DNA of 64,000 nt from assembly GCA_025355645.1 (NCBI GenBank), contig JANXZG010000027.1, positions 36,957 to 100,956 on the forward strand, written 5' to 3'. Both the position numbers and the translations under genes were made by a program. Below the pieces are notes generated by a model. It was given only the letters and a program-made list of their open reading frames with translations, ran no database searches and was not told the DNA's origin. Positions 18,263-27,611 of the stretch are shown here, piece after piece (position 1 is the stretch's first letter; each line of letters opens with the position of its first letter). The stretch is from Gammaproteobacteria bacterium (GTDB lineage Bacteria; Pseudomonadota; Gammaproteobacteria; Steroidobacterales; Steroidobacteraceae).

Positions 18263-19309
18263 GTGGCATTAGGGAAGTGGAATTCGCATTCGCGTTATGT
18301 AATACGAATCGCAGCCGCAAGCCTCATTAGCGCATGCTGGTTGCAGAGTGCATCTGCCGCGGAGGCAGACGCAGCGGCCGACCCGGATGCTGCAGCGCGT
18401 AGCAACTGGCGCTCGACCATAGAGGAAAGTATTCCCGCGGCGGTGGGATGTTCTCAGGCATCGTATCCCGAAATCGTTTGGAAGAGCGTGGAGTGCAAGG
18501 AAGCGCATCCGCGGTTTCATCCGGTCTTCAGCAAGCCTGCGACCGGTGGGGAGGAAGTGACGGGCAACGGTCACGACTACGTCGCTAAGGCGGTGGGACT
18601 GATCAGCAAGACACTTGGAACTTTCCCAAGCGTCACGGGCGTGACGCGAGAAAAAAGTGTTGGTGTAGCCGCGTTTGGCGGCGGCGGCATCCTCGGGCCG
18701 AATGAATACACGCTACAGGTAAATACGAACTTCACGGGCACCACCTCGGCGTGTGCCGGCCATTCCGGTTGTACCGTCTGGCAACAATTCATTTATGCGC
18801 CGGATTACAACACCAAGGGCGAGGCCGCTGTATTCATGCAATATTGGCTGATTGGCTGGGGCACCTCGGCATGTCCGAGCACCTGGGGCAGCGATGGCGG
18901 CGCCGACTGCTACCAGAACAGTGCTTACGTCGCGGCACCCGATTTGAAGATCACCACGCTTGGCAACCAGACGATTTCGGGCGCTGCGGTTGCGGGCGGA
19001 AATGATACGGTCGTGTTCAATAATGGATCCACCGCCTACTCAGTTACCGGCAGCGACAGCGTGGTTGATATCTCGGCCGTTTGGCAGGAATCCGAATTCA
19101 ACGTCGTCGGTAATGCCGGTGGTTCACGAGCCGTCTTCAATAAGGGTTCCTCGGTCACCGTGAATGTGGCACTGACGGATGGTTCCACTTCGGCGCCAGC
19201 TTGCGTTAAGGATGCCGGCTCAACGGGAGAGACCAATAACTTAAATTTAGGCCCATGCAGCAAAGCGGGCGGAACATCACCCTCGATTAAGTTCACCGAA
19301 TCTTTCTGA
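18263..19309 (+). CDS. Secreted cysteine-rich protein of unknown function
   Basis: GTG 18263 with AAGGGG at good spacing starts a 348-residue protein. Residues 1 to about 32 are a signal peptide (VIRIAAASLISACWLQSASA). The mature part begins acidic (AEADAAADPDAAARSNW). It carries about nine cysteines, spaced singly or in pairs (GCSQ, VECKE, ACAGHSGC, ACPS, ADCYQ, PACVK, GPCSK), consistent with disulfides in an exported protein. The middle holds WQQFIYAPDYNTKGEAAVFMQYWLIG and the last third is rich in Gly/Ser/Thr/Asn, probably beta structure. I do not recognise the family. It stands alone and ends at a hairpin terminator, so it is probably a monocistronic secreted protein; an enzyme or a surface/adhesive role are both possible. 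Confidence 0.8.
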   Translation: MALGKWNSHSRYVIRIAAASLISACWLQSASAAEADAAADPDAAARSNWRSTIEESIPAAVGCSQASYPEIVWKSVECKEAHPRFHPVFSKPATGGEEVTGNGHDYVAKAVGLISKTLGTFPSVTGVTREKSVGVAAFGGGGILGPNEYTLQVNTNFTGTTSACAGHSGCTVWQQFIYAPDYNTKGEAAVFMQYWLIGWGTSACPSTWGSDGGADCYQNSAYVAAPDLKITTLGNQTISGAAVAGGNDTVVFNNGSTAYSVTGSDSVVDISAVWQESEFNVVGNAGGSRAVFNKGSSVTVNVALTDGSTSAPACVKDAGSTGETNNLNLGPCSKAGGTSPSIKFTESF

Positions 19310-19351
19310 TAGTCTGGCAGTGATTTTTCATGGCCAGTTAATTGGATCCCA

Positions 19352-19377
19352 CAGCTAAGGGGCAAGCCCCTCAGCTG
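19352..19377. terminator. Hairpin terminator between convergent genes
   Basis: The inverted repeat CAGCTAAGGGGC-AA-GCCCCTCAGCTG forms a 12-base stem with one mismatch and a short loop, followed by CTTTTG. It lies 43 bases after the secreted-protein stop codon and can serve that gene; the symmetric shape could also help stop the convergent DedA-rhodanese transcript. Confidence 0.6.
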
Positions 19378-19537
19378 CTTTTGCGGTGCGCGGGCCCAAT
19401 TCCAGCGATCGTGATTGCAGCAACAGGGTTGTCCGGTCGGTCTATATCGGTCGGGCCTGCCGTTATCTATAGATTCGACGCTTACAATCACCGCCAGTTG
19501 GGCAGCAGCGCATCGCTCCCGGGTAGGGATGCGAAAG

Positions 19538-20497
19538 CTAACGAAAACTCGGAAGGTTCGCCATTTCTTCGAGCGGCACGCCCTCGACGGGCAATCCGGC
19601 ACTTCTCCAGGCACGCAGCCCGCCCTTGATTACCGAGACGCGGACTCCCCTGTTCTGCAGTTCGCGCGCAACACGCACGCTGGTAGCTTCGCGAGCGCAG
19701 GTACAGTAAACATAGACCATCGGTCCGTCGGGCGATTCTTCGTTGAATCGGGTCAGCGTGTTGGGATCCAATCTTATGGAACCCGTAATGCGTGTTGCCT
19801 TGGCATCCAGGTAGCCATGGCTGCGCACGTCATATATGCGTGCTCCAAGCTTGATGAGTTGGGCCGCTTCGGAAGGATCCGCGAAAGGGACGGTGCGTAA
19901 CGCGCGCACCTTGACCCATTGCCAGGTTACATACCCCACATATGCAGCAATCAGCGCAACCACCACCCAGCCCGCCGCACGAGCGAACGATTGATAGCCT
20001 CGGGTGATTGTTCCGAGCGCGCCGCTGAAAAGAAAACCCATTCCAAAGAATGTAAAGATATAAAGACCAGCCCCAGCAAGGTCCAGCCCAAAGAACTGCA
20101 GCGGACGCATGTTCATCGAGCCAGCCAATGGTGGCGCCATCGTGTTGATCCCAGGAATGAATTTCGACACAACGAGCAACATCCGCCCGCGACGCAGGAA
20201 GGAGTCCGCCGAACTCAGGATGCAGGCCTCTGGGTTCAGTGAAATTCGGCAAAGCAAGCCGAGAAAGAACCAGCCTGTATAGCGACCCATCAAGAACATC
20301 AGGGTGTCCCCCGAAACTGTCGCTATAAGGGCACCGCCCAGGACATACGAACTGTGCAAGGAGCCACGCGCACTGGCGGCTCCGGCGATGAGCAATGCAA
20401 GGGCTGCGGGCAGCGGGAATCCGATCGCTTCCAGAAATACCACGGCGAACAGGATCGAGTAGCCGTGCGACGCGAGTCCGGAAATCCAGGCATCCAT
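19538..20497 (-). CDS. DedA family membrane protein fused to a rhodanese domain
   Basis: This is a 319-residue fusion. The first 200 residues are a DedA/SNARE-associated (VTT) integral membrane domain with about five hydrophobic segments and the conserved KFIPGINTMAPPLAGSMNM region; DedA proteins are implicated in lipid carrier (undecaprenyl phosphate, phospholipid) flipping. The last 110 residues form a cytoplasmic rhodanese domain (GARIYDVRSHGYLDA) with the active-site cysteine in YVYCTCAREATS. Rhodanese domains move sulfur or act as sensor/phosphatase folds; the role in this fusion is unknown. A paralogue with an extra thioesterase domain is at 33150. The gene is single, convergent with 18263 and preceded by a 279-base spacer. 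Confidence 0.88.
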   Translation of the reverse strand: MDAWISGLASHGYSILFAVVFLEAIGFPLPAALALLIAGAASARGSLHSSYVLGGALIATVSGDTLMFLMGRYTGWFFLGLLCRISLNPEACILSSADSFLRRGRMLLVVSKFIPGINTMAPPLAGSMNMRPLQFFGLDLAGAGLYIFTFFGMGFLFSGALGTITRGYQSFARAAGWVVVALIAAYVGYVTWQWVKVRALRTVPFADPSEAAQLIKLGARIYDVRSHGYLDAKATRITGSIRLDPNTLTRFNEESPDGPMVYVYCTCAREATSVRVARELQNRGVRVSVIKGGLRAWRSAGLPVEGVPLEEMANLPSFR

Positions 20498-20776
20498 TTC
20501 GCGACCAATTATGCCCTATATGTGTAAACCACGGGCGCTCGAGCGGCCTATTTTCATCGTGCGCCCCTTCCGCACCCGACAGCCGCCGCTGAACCTTTTA
20601 AGGAACCCCTCCAGCCGTGCAGCGACGACTCCCGAATGCCACGACGTGGCGAGCGAAACGCGCGCCAACCGTCGGTTGGCCGCCTCTCCCGCGCGCACTG
20701 TTATGCTTGCTTCTTTCGCAGACCTGCTTCCCTTTAGAACATACAATTACCCTTGTAGAACCACCGAGGAACGAAC

Positions 20777-21286
20777 ATGACGAGCCCGATGTATACCAAT
20801 TCAGTCCCCGTCTTCAAGCAATTTCTCATCGCATTGAAAGCCGTACTGGCGCAGGCCACTGCACATGCCGCTTCCAAGTCAATAGACCCGGATGCACTAT
20901 TGCAGGCACGCCTTTATCCGGACATGTTTCCGCTGGTCAAACAAGTGCATATTGCGGCCGATTTTGCGCGCGGGGTTACGGCACGCCTGGCTGGCGTTGA
21001 CGTGCCCAACTATGAGGGCAAAGAGAAGAGCTTTGCCGATCTCGAAGCACTATTGGTCCGGACGCTGGAATTCCTGGATAGCGTGAAATCGGCACAGTTT
21101 GAGGGTAGCGAAACGAAAGAAATCGTACTGCGTCCTGGTACGCCTAAAGAGAAGAAGTTGAATGGCCAGTCCTATATGGCGAACTATGGCCTGCCGCAGT
21201 TCTTGTTTCATGTCACCACCGCCTACAACATTTTGCGTCACAACGGCTTGGAAATTGGCAAGCGTGACTTTATGGGGGCGTTCTGA
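20777..21286 (+). CDS. DUF1993 family protein
   Basis: This is a 169-residue cytosolic protein with strong ribosome-binding site GAGGAAC seven bases before ATG 20777. It reads MTSPMYTNSVPVFKQFLIAL, has LYPDMFPLVKQVHIAADFA in the middle and ends in FHVTTAYNILRHNGLEIGKRDFMG, all typical of DUF1993, a helical family often related to DinB-like folds. The function is not established. It is a monocistronic gene with intergenic space on both sides. Confidence 0.85.
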   Translation: MTSPMYTNSVPVFKQFLIALKAVLAQATAHAASKSIDPDALLQARLYPDMFPLVKQVHIAADFARGVTARLAGVDVPNYEGKEKSFADLEALLVRTLEFLDSVKSAQFEGSETKEIVLRPGTPKEKKLNGQSYMANYGLPQFLFHVTTAYNILRHNGLEIGKRDFMGAF

Positions 21287-21454
21287 GGTTGTCGTCCTAG
21301 GGCGCCGGGCAGCCGGTCGCTGAGGACGTCACTGTCGGGGTAGAACTCGTGTTGGCCATAGCAATAGATCCTCGCTGGGAAGGTCACCCTTCGGCGGTTG
21401 GAATGCGAAAGTTGGTGAACAAGTGACGCCCATAAGGGCGCAGGGGAAGAGCCG

Positions 21455-22081
21455 ATGCCCGTAATTTTGGCCTTTGGCGATTCAAACACCTGGGGCTACG
21501 ATCCCGGGACGGGCAACCGATTCCCGCCAGATGTTCGCTGGACCGGAGTCATGCAAGGCGAACTCGGGGCCTCATTCAAGGTGATCGAGGAAGGCCTGAA
21601 TGGTCGCACTACGGTGCTCGATGATCCGCTCGAGCCGTATCGCAGCGGCCTTGCTTACTTGCCGCCCTGTTTGATGAGCCATGCTCCGCTTGATCTGGTG
21701 GTCCTTTCCCTTGGCTGCAACGATCTCAAGAAGCAGTTCTCCCGGTCTTCCGCCGAGATTGCGGCGGGCGTGGAGCAACTGGTAGTCATGAGCAGATCAT
21801 ATTCGGTCGGTCCCAATGGTCGACTGCCGGAAGTCATCCTGATCGCGCCACCCAGGTTAGCGAAGCTGACGGCGTTCGCAGAAATGTTTACGGGCGCGCA
21901 GGGCAAGTCGCGCGATCTCAGCGCGCAGTTTCGCGCGGTCGCGGCGGCGCATGGAACTGGCTTTATTGATGCCGGCGACCATATTCAGTGCTCACCATTG
22001 GACGGAATACATTATGAGGCTGCAGAGCACGCTAAACTTGGCCGAGTTGTGGCCGCTGCGGTCAAGGATCGGCTCCGGTAA
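21455..22081 (+). CDS. SGNH/GDSL hydrolase, arylesterase-like
   Basis: This 208-residue serine esterase has all SGNH blocks: GDSN with the nucleophile near residue 9 (ILAFGDSNTWGYDP), glycine and asparagine in LSLGCNDLKK, and the Asp/His pair in DGIHYEAAEHAKLG. No signal peptide is present, so it is probably cytosolic. The length and the TWGYDP motif match small arylesterase/acyl-transferase-like members active on aryl or short-chain esters. It could act downstream of the exported CocE-type hydrolases, but there is no operon link. Confidence 0.87.
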   Translation: MPVILAFGDSNTWGYDPGTGNRFPPDVRWTGVMQGELGASFKVIEEGLNGRTTVLDDPLEPYRSGLAYLPPCLMSHAPLDLVVLSLGCNDLKKQFSRSSAEIAAGVEQLVVMSRSYSVGPNGRLPEVILIAPPRLAKLTAFAEMFTGAQGKSRDLSAQFRAVAAAHGTGFIDAGDHIQCSPLDGIHYEAAEHAKLGRVVAAAVKDRLR

Positions 22082-22270
22082 GGGCTACCACGTAGCCCCG
22101 ATAGCCCGATAATACTCGGCGACGTGTTGCCTCGAGCTGGGCAGGCCCCTGCGATAAGCAGCGGTAAACGTTTATGATCGTCGTCATGCGCAACCAGTCC
22201 TGGCCCAGTAAACAGAAGTGCCGACGATTGCCATGGAACCTGTCCGCAAATACTCCGTTGTCGCAGGGGA

Positions 22271-23344
22271 ATGCCCATGCCTGAATCACGCTATCTGCAA
22301 GGCGCCTGTGCTTGGACCGGGGCGGATATTCGTAAGGATCACCGGTGGCTCAAGCAGGTCCCGGCAAACCTGCTGGACGAGCTTGATGCCGCGCTCGAAA
22401 AAGCCGCGGACCGCGATTGGCATGCCCTCACTGCTGACAATTTTGCCCTCCCCGGCGCTTCGGTGTTCCTGGATGAAGTGCGTGAAGAGCTGGAGAACGG
22501 GTCCGGCATGGTAAAAATATGCGGACTGGATGTGAGCCGTTATGGCCCGGAGCAACTTCGCCGCCTATGGTTTGGGCTAGGCTGTCATCTTGGCACCCCT
22601 ATGTACCAGAACTGCCGCGGCGAAGTAATGCGCGATATCAGGGACGAGGGCATGGGCGTTGGCGCCAAGCTTTATGGCGCTACCACTGACGCCTCCGGTA
22701 AACCGTTTCTATCCTCCGGCGCCCGCACGCTGTCGCCGGGACAGTTGCGCTTTCACACAGACCGTTGCGATGTTGTAGGGCTCCTCTGCCTGCGCCAAGC
22801 GGCCGAGGGTGGGGTCAGCAAGCTGGCCAGTAGTGCCACGGTCTACAACGAAATGCTGAAGCGACGTCCCGATCTGCATGCGCTCCTCTGCAAGCCCATC
22901 CCGCGCAGCCGATTCGGTGAAGAGGCGGGCGGGGAACATGTAGCCTACGAACTGCCCGTCTTTGGCGTGCGCGACGGCAAGCTCACCAGCCATTTCTCGC
23001 TCACCTACATCGAGAACGCGCAGATGCTGCCGGGTGTGCGCAGGCTGACCGACGCAGAACACGAGGCGATCCAGATGCTGATGGATATCGCGCAGGAGGT
23101 CTGTTTCGAGATGCGCTTCGCGTCCGGGGACATGCAGTTGCTGAACAACCACGTCATCTATCACGGCCGCACGGCGTTCAAGGACGATGTCAGCACGGGC
23201 CGGGATCGTCTGCTCATGCGCCTGTGGCTGTCCGTGCCCAATTCGCGCGCCTTGCCCCTGGATCATGCCGTACTCTGGGGTGATGTGGGTGGCGGGCGCC
23301 CGCATGGCGGTATCGCACAGCCGGCCACAGCGATCCTCGCCTGA
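22271..23344 (+). CDS. TauD/TfdA-like Fe(II)/2-oxoglutarate dioxygenase
   Basis: This 357-residue non-haem oxygenase has iron ligands in FHTDRCD (HxD) and NNHVIYHGR (distal His), and the 2-oxoglutarate arginine in RDRLLMRLWLS. The N-terminal LEKAADRDWHALTADNFALP and GCHLGTPMYQN fit a TauD-like clavaminate-synthase fold group common in environmental proteobacteria. ATG 22271 and ATG 22277 both follow AGGGGA; the second has better spacing. The substrate is unknown. A substrate-binding protein gene starts 90 bases downstream on the same strand, so the pair may import and oxidise one small carboxylate or amino-acid-like compound. Confidence 0.83.
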   Translation: MPMPESRYLQGACAWTGADIRKDHRWLKQVPANLLDELDAALEKAADRDWHALTADNFALPGASVFLDEVREELENGSGMVKICGLDVSRYGPEQLRRLWFGLGCHLGTPMYQNCRGEVMRDIRDEGMGVGAKLYGATTDASGKPFLSSGARTLSPGQLRFHTDRCDVVGLLCLRQAAEGGVSKLASSATVYNEMLKRRPDLHALLCKPIPRSRFGEEAGGEHVAYELPVFGVRDGKLTSHFSLTYIENAQMLPGVRRLTDAEHEAIQMLMDIAQEVCFEMRFASGDMQLLNNHVIYHGRTAFKDDVSTGRDRLLMRLWLSVPNSRALPLDHAVLWGDVGGGRPHGGIAQPATAILA

Positions 23345-23434
23345 AGCACGTTACCAAATTCAGCGGGCGTGACTGGTTAATTTGCGCCTCGCCGCTCCGA
23401 CAGGCATCTCGCCTTACGCGAACAGGAATCTTTC

Positions 23435-24307
23435 ATGGAGAAACATACGATCAAGGGCGCGGCGGGCACGGCAATTGGCATACCGATACTTTTCACGCTG
23501 TTGCTGAGCTTATTCGCAGAGAGCGTCTCAGCAACGCCGGACTACGGCAACTGTGAGGTTTCAGGTCAGCGTGGATCGGTTAAGTTGCAGACCGTGATTC
23601 CGGGGGCGCTGTCGGTGCGGCCCGTTTTGCCCGCGCCAGGCTGGTGGAATGGCGACTCGCCAGACACGATCAAGGATGGATTTGAGTACTGCATGGCCGC
23701 CAATATGGCCTACCGTGCCGGGCTTGATCGCGTGATCGTCGTGAACCGCTCCTTTGCGCAGGTCATCACGGGTCAGGCGACGGGATTCGACATTGCACTG
23801 AGCGAGATCACGATCACGGAAGAGCGCAAAAAAGTCGTGAATTTCACCGAGCCCTATTTCGACTCTGACCAGGGTATTTTGGTCAAGGCAGGCACCCATA
23901 TTGACAAGGACAACATCAAGAATATGCGCCTGGCGGCCGAGCAGTCGACCACGACCCTGCAGTTCATCATGGACAGCATCAAGCCCACCGAACCTCCCAA
24001 GGTATTTGCCTCGGTCGCCGGCATGTACGCAGCCTTGGCTGCCGGCCAGGTGGATGCGGTGCTTTTTGATACGCCAAACGTCTTGACTCGCGCTAAGGAG
24101 TCCAATGGCCTGTTCAAGGTCGTGGGCCGATATGACATGGGCGAGAGGTGGGGCGGCATGGTCAACAAGGATTCGCCGAATCTCGCGGCATTTAACAAGC
24201 TGATCAAGGAATTGCGGACCGATGGCACTTTGGAGCGGCTCACAAATAAGTACCTGACCCCGAATCTGGGCATGGATCCGGCCAAGCTGCCGGTATTTAC
24301 GCTCTGA
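23435..24307 (+). CDS. Periplasmic solute-binding protein, family 3 (amino-acid type)
   Basis: This 290-residue protein has a signal peptide (TAIGIPILFTLLLSLFAESVSA) and the SBP_bac_3 fold: DIALSEITITEERKKVVNFTEPYFDS is the family signature, followed by a second lobe with GQVDAVLFDTPNVL. It binds a small polar solute, most often an amino acid, in the periplasm. No ABC permease or ATPase gene follows; the next gene is convergent, so it must work with a transporter elsewhere or serve as a sensor. It may form a unit with the oxygenase just upstream. Confidence 0.88.
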   Translation: MEKHTIKGAAGTAIGIPILFTLLLSLFAESVSATPDYGNCEVSGQRGSVKLQTVIPGALSVRPVLPAPGWWNGDSPDTIKDGFEYCMAANMAYRAGLDRVIVVNRSFAQVITGQATGFDIALSEITITEERKKVVNFTEPYFDSDQGILVKAGTHIDKDNIKNMRLAAEQSTTTLQFIMDSIKPTEPPKVFASVAGMYAALAAGQVDAVLFDTPNVLTRAKESNGLFKVVGRYDMGERWGGMVNKDSPNLAAFNKLIKELRTDGTLERLTNKYLTPNLGMDPAKLPVFTL

Positions 24308-24350
24308 TAGAGCCTATTCCAAAGGAGAACGCGCTTGCTCCGCCCGGGTG

Positions 24351-25577
24351 CTATTTGAAGGTAAATAAACCGGCGTCGGGGCTTTTTTTACCCAATATTT
24401 CCGCAGTAACAAGCGTTGCCGCGAGCATCGAAAAGGTGATACCGTTTCCGCCGTAGCCCATCACCGCATAGCACTTCGGGAAGCCCGGAATCTGGCCGAT
24501 AGTCGGCGTTCCGTTAGGGCTTGCGCCGAAACTACCAGTCCAGGAAGTCACGGCCCGGGAATCTACCTGCGGAAATAAACGGTGCAGCTTCGTTTCGAGA
24601 CGCTTGGACTTCTTGGGTGACAACGCGTCGCGCTTTTTCGTATCCGCAAAGTCCTCGTCCTCTCCACCACAAATGACCCGCCCGTCGACCGTGCTGCGCA
24701 CATAAAGGTATGGCTCCGAGGCTTCCCAGATGAGCGCCTTCTGCGGCCAGATGTTTTGCGGTTGCGGTCGGGTTGCGATGGCCCATGTGGACAGAATCTT
24801 ATTGTTCGTCGCCGGAACTATTTTTGCAAGTTCGTATCCGGTGCAGAAGATGACATGGCGGGCACGGATGTTGATTCCATCGTTCGTGAGCAATGTAGTG
24901 CCGCGTCGGCTGCAGTCAATGTCGATGATGTCATGAGGCGCGTGAAAACGTGCTCCCGCGCTGATGGCGCTGCGAAGGAAACCGGCCGCTAATTCCACGG
25001 GATTGGCCTCTGCATTCCCGTGACTGAGCAACGCCGCCGCACGATCGATTCCGAAATGGCGACCCAGCATCTTTCGATCCAGATATTCGCTGGAAAGACC
25101 AATGCGCTGTCTCTGTGCAACCTCTCGTTTCAGTCCATGTGCATCTAGAACGTTGCCGGCGAGGTACAAGGAAGGCCGGCTCTTAAAATGTGCCTCGATG
25201 CCGAGTCGGTGTGTACGGGTTCGTAGTTCGTTGACCGCGTTTCTTGAGGCTAGCCACATCTTCTCCGCCTTACGCCGGCCGATGGAGGAGGCTAATTTCG
25301 TCAGCGGTGTATCCAGCTCAAACTGTAATAGCGCGGTGCTGGCCGCTGTCGATCCCAACAGCGCGGCGCGCCGGCGATCAACTATGAGGGGGCGTTTACC
25401 TGCGTCTGCAAGCGCTTGGGCTAACAGGGCGCCACTGATTCCCGCGCCGACGATCACTACCTCCGTGGTCAAGGAGCGACGCAATCGCGCGCCCCTTATG
25501 CTCGGCACGGCGTAATTAGCCCATACCGCATTGCCATCCCGAAGATCACGCTTGCGCGTAAGGCCCATAGTGTTCAT
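24351..25577 (-). CDS. FAD-dependent oxidoreductase, DAO family
   Basis: This 408-residue flavoprotein of the glycine/D-amino-acid oxidase family has an FAD-binding Rossmann motif, EVVIVGAGISGALLAQALADAG, near residue 40, preceded by a leader with VWANYAVPSIRG. The C-terminal flavin contact is MGYGGNGITFS. It probably oxidises a secondary amine or amino acid in the cytosol and reduces oxygen or a quinone. It is convergent with the amino-acid-type binding protein at 23435, 43 bases away. A start three codons later (25568, preceded by GGATGAA) is also possible. No electron-transfer partner is nearby. Confidence 0.85.
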   Translation of the reverse strand: MNTMGLTRKRDLRDGNAVWANYAVPSIRGARLRRSLTTEVVIVGAGISGALLAQALADAGKRPLIVDRRRAALLGSTAASTALLQFELDTPLTKLASSIGRRKAEKMWLASRNAVNELRTRTHRLGIEAHFKSRPSLYLAGNVLDAHGLKREVAQRQRIGLSSEYLDRKMLGRHFGIDRAAALLSHGNAEANPVELAAGFLRSAISAGARFHAPHDIIDIDCSRRGTTLLTNDGINIRARHVIFCTGYELAKIVPATNNKILSTWAIATRPQPQNIWPQKALIWEASEPYLYVRSTVDGRVICGGEDEDFADTKKRDALSPKKSKRLETKLHRLFPQVDSRAVTSWTGSFGASPNGTPTIGQIPGFPKCYAVMGYGGNGITFSMLAATLVTAEILGKKSPDAGLFTFK

Positions 25578-25986
25578 CCAAAAAGAAACAGACGATTTTT
25601 TCTGAAAATTAACATTAAAGAAGCGCGGGGGCCGAGGCGCATGGATACTTTAGAATAACGTCCGAAGAGATCTCCTTGCCCGCCGAAGCAAGGGATCGCG
25701 ATGAGTATGCCCGAATCGGGTGTACCCAGGGTGCCCGTGCCCCGCGCATACGGACATGGCTTGCATGCCGGCCGAGGATCGACGGCCGTTATCCCCTTGG
25801 TAGGCCGGTATGATCTTACAGAGATGCTACCGCAAGCGCCGATTTGGCCTATGCATTGAAAGCCCTGGGTCAACCGATTCCCGGCGGTCGGCTCATATCC
25901 GCAGGATTAATCGATTTTTTCAAGGCCCGAATTGGTGCAAGATGCCCTTCGGAATACCCACTATATGGAATACCTGAAGAACTGCC
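25578..25986. other. Intergenic region without a supported gene
   Basis: About 410 bases separate divergent genes. The track ORFs 25574-25873 and 25870-26088 (minus strand) have no protein-like composition, no ribosome-binding site and overlap real genes, so I leave them out. The AT-rich stretch near 25579-25620 just upstream of the oxidoreductase may hold its promoter. Confidence 0.4.
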
Positions 25987-26355
25987 ATGAAAAAAACAAA
26001 GGTGCGCTGGTTGGACGAACCCGCCAAGCATGATTACCCCGCTGCGCTTGCTTACCTGAACCTTGTGTTGCTGCCTCCGGATGCACAAAAGGCCGTTAAA
26101 AAATTAAAGCGCGCCAAAATGACCGTATTTGCCGCCAAGGATATTTTCCGGGCGGCTGAAGTACCGATGCTTGCTCCCGACGACGGCGATGTCCAGAAGT
26201 GTCGGTCGCAAATAAAGCGCAAGCAGCCAATCTCTCCGGTCCTGCTCTGCAGAGATCCGCGGCTCGGAAAGGTAATCATCGCGGATGGTTATCACCGGCT
26301 GTGCGCCGTTTACATCTTCGATGAGTCCGCGGATATTCCCTGCAAGATCATTTAA
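25987..26355 (+). CDS. ParB-like nuclease-fold protein
   Basis: This small basic protein (122 residues) begins MKKTKVRWLDEPAKHDYPAA and ends with a ParB/sulfiredoxin-like core: the stretch ISPVLLCRDPRLGKVIIADGYHRLCAVY has the typical ILVxDGxHR pattern. The family includes CTP- or ATP-binding proteins, but single-domain chromosomal members like this are uncharacterised. It contains no helix-turn-helix and no partner ParA, so a role in segregation is unlikely. The ribosome-binding site is weak. It sits next to a broken DUF202 gene on the opposite strand. Confidence 0.75.
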   Translation: MKKTKVRWLDEPAKHDYPAALAYLNLVLLPPDAQKAVKKLKRAKMTVFAAKDIFRAAEVPMLAPDDGDVQKCRSQIKRKQPISPVLLCRDPRLGKVIIADGYHRLCAVYIFDESADIPCKII

Positions 26356-26381
26356 ATTGCATCCACCGCGCTTTCAGGCAA

Positions 26382-26742
26382 TCACTGCGCCGCCGAAGCA
26401 AGGTACCCCGTCAGGGCGAGGCCCGCCACCGCGACACCCAGGTTTGCAATAAGCGCGAGGCTGCTAATTCGACCCGTGGGAATCTGGCACGGCGCCAATT
26501 TGCGCATGACGGTCCTAACAGAGAGGGTCGATGCGCAGGCCAGTATCGATGAAAACACCATCGGCGCCATACCCTCCCAAAACGATGCTCCGTGCGCGGT
26601 GCGTGGGATCCATCAGCCGCAAGAACAGACCGAATTGTTCCATCACCAACCCGAATCCCATCATGGCCAGGCAGGTCCGGTTCCACGCGAGCAGCGAGCG
26701 CTCAGCGGCGAAAAATATGCGCGGATTATCTGCATCGTCCAT
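26382..26742 (-). pseudogene. DUF202 (YidH-like) membrane protein, frameshifted
   Basis: The first half (ORF 26515-26742) reads NPRIFFAAERSLLAWNRTCL and MMGFGLVMEQFGLFLR, the signature of DUF202 inner-membrane proteins. After IVLGG the frame is lost: one extra base near 26571 moves the rest to the frame of ORF 26382-26570, where MAPMVFSSILACASTLSVRTVMRKL and LIANLGVAVAGLALTGYL give the second and third membrane segments. The joined protein would be about 120 residues, the usual length. Function of the family is unknown. This may be a recent mutation or a base-call error. Confidence 0.75.
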
Positions 26743-26975
26743 AGCCGAACCTCAATGCTGCAGGATAAGCGCCGATGATGGTCCCGAACTCGGCGGAAGG
26801 AGAGGCACGAAATGAGGACCGGTTACGTCCGTATGCAATCAAACGCCACCATAGCTGCGCTCTAATGCGTTCAGCCCGAAGCGCCGGTACGTGCGCTGAC
26901 GAACTGAAAGATGCGAGGCGCCTTGGCTAGAATCCGTTCTTGGTAATAGGCAGCGTTGCTCCAAAAGGAATCAAT

Positions 26976-27404
26976 ATGATCAAGAAAACTTCATGGGCGA
27001 TCTGGGAAGGTGGCATCAAGGACGGAGGTGGCAAAATCTCCACCGAGACCGGCGTGCTCAAGGACGCGCCTTACGGCTTCAAATCGCGTTTTGAGGGCGG
27101 GAAAGGCACCAATCCGGAAGAATTGATCGGTGCTGCGCATGCGGGATGCTTCTCGATGGCGCTGGCAATGATGCTGGGTGAGGCGGGCCTGACAGTTAAA
27201 CGCATTGAAACGCACGCCGCAGTGTCACTCGATAAGGTGGCGGGGGGATTTGCGATTACTGCGAGTCACTTGACGGTGACCGCCGCAGTGCCTGGGGCGA
27301 CCCCGGAGCAATTTGCCAAGATCGCCAATGACGCCAAGTCCGGTTGCCCGGTATCCAAGGTCCTGAACGCAACTATCACGATGGATGCAAAGCTTAGTAC
27401 CTAA
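26976..27404 (+). CDS. OsmC family peroxidase
   Basis: ATG 26976 follows AAGGAA at ideal spacing and gives a 142-residue protein; the track start 12 codons upstream is not needed. OsmC/Ohr proteins reduce organic hydroperoxides with two cysteines, both present here: AAHAGCFSMALAMML and KSGCPVSKVLNATI. The N-terminal ASWAIWEGGIKDGGG-like start and NPEELIGAAHAGC match the OsmC branch, not Ohr. It acts in the cytosol with dihydrolipoyl or thiol reductants in known members. It is monocistronic and followed by a strong hairpin terminator. Confidence 0.92.
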   Translation: MIKKTSWAIWEGGIKDGGGKISTETGVLKDAPYGFKSRFEGGKGTNPEELIGAAHAGCFSMALAMMLGEAGLTVKRIETHAAVSLDKVAGGFAITASHLTVTAAVPGATPEQFAKIANDAKSGCPVSKVLNATITMDAKLST

Positions 27405-27538
27405 AATCGCCTGACGAATACCGGGTCGGGCGAGCAGTGGTAATCACCTGCTGTCCTCTGGATCGCGTTCCGGCAACGCTTTAAGTTTCGGACAGGCAAT
27501 ATTTGCGATTCTTGCTGATCTGACCTGTCAGCGATATC

Positions 27539-27566
27539 GCGCCGCCCCTGGCCTCAGGGGCGGCGC
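27539..27566. terminator. Strong hairpin terminator after osmC-type gene
   Basis: GCGCCGCCCCTG-GCCT-CAGGGGCGGCGC is a perfect 12-base stem with a four-base loop, and a run of six T follows a dozen bases later. It lies between the convergent OsmC and lipoprotein genes and can work for both strands, though the T run is displaced for the plus strand. Confidence 0.65.
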
Positions 27567-27611
27567 TCACTTCGAGCCTTTTTTGGCGGCTCAATCAGTG
27601 AGAAGCTCCGA

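Noticed and set aside
25574-25873. 99-codon minus-strand ORF upstream of the FAD oxidoreductase
   Set aside because: No ribosome-binding site, poor composition and no domain; it overlaps the oxidoreductase start.
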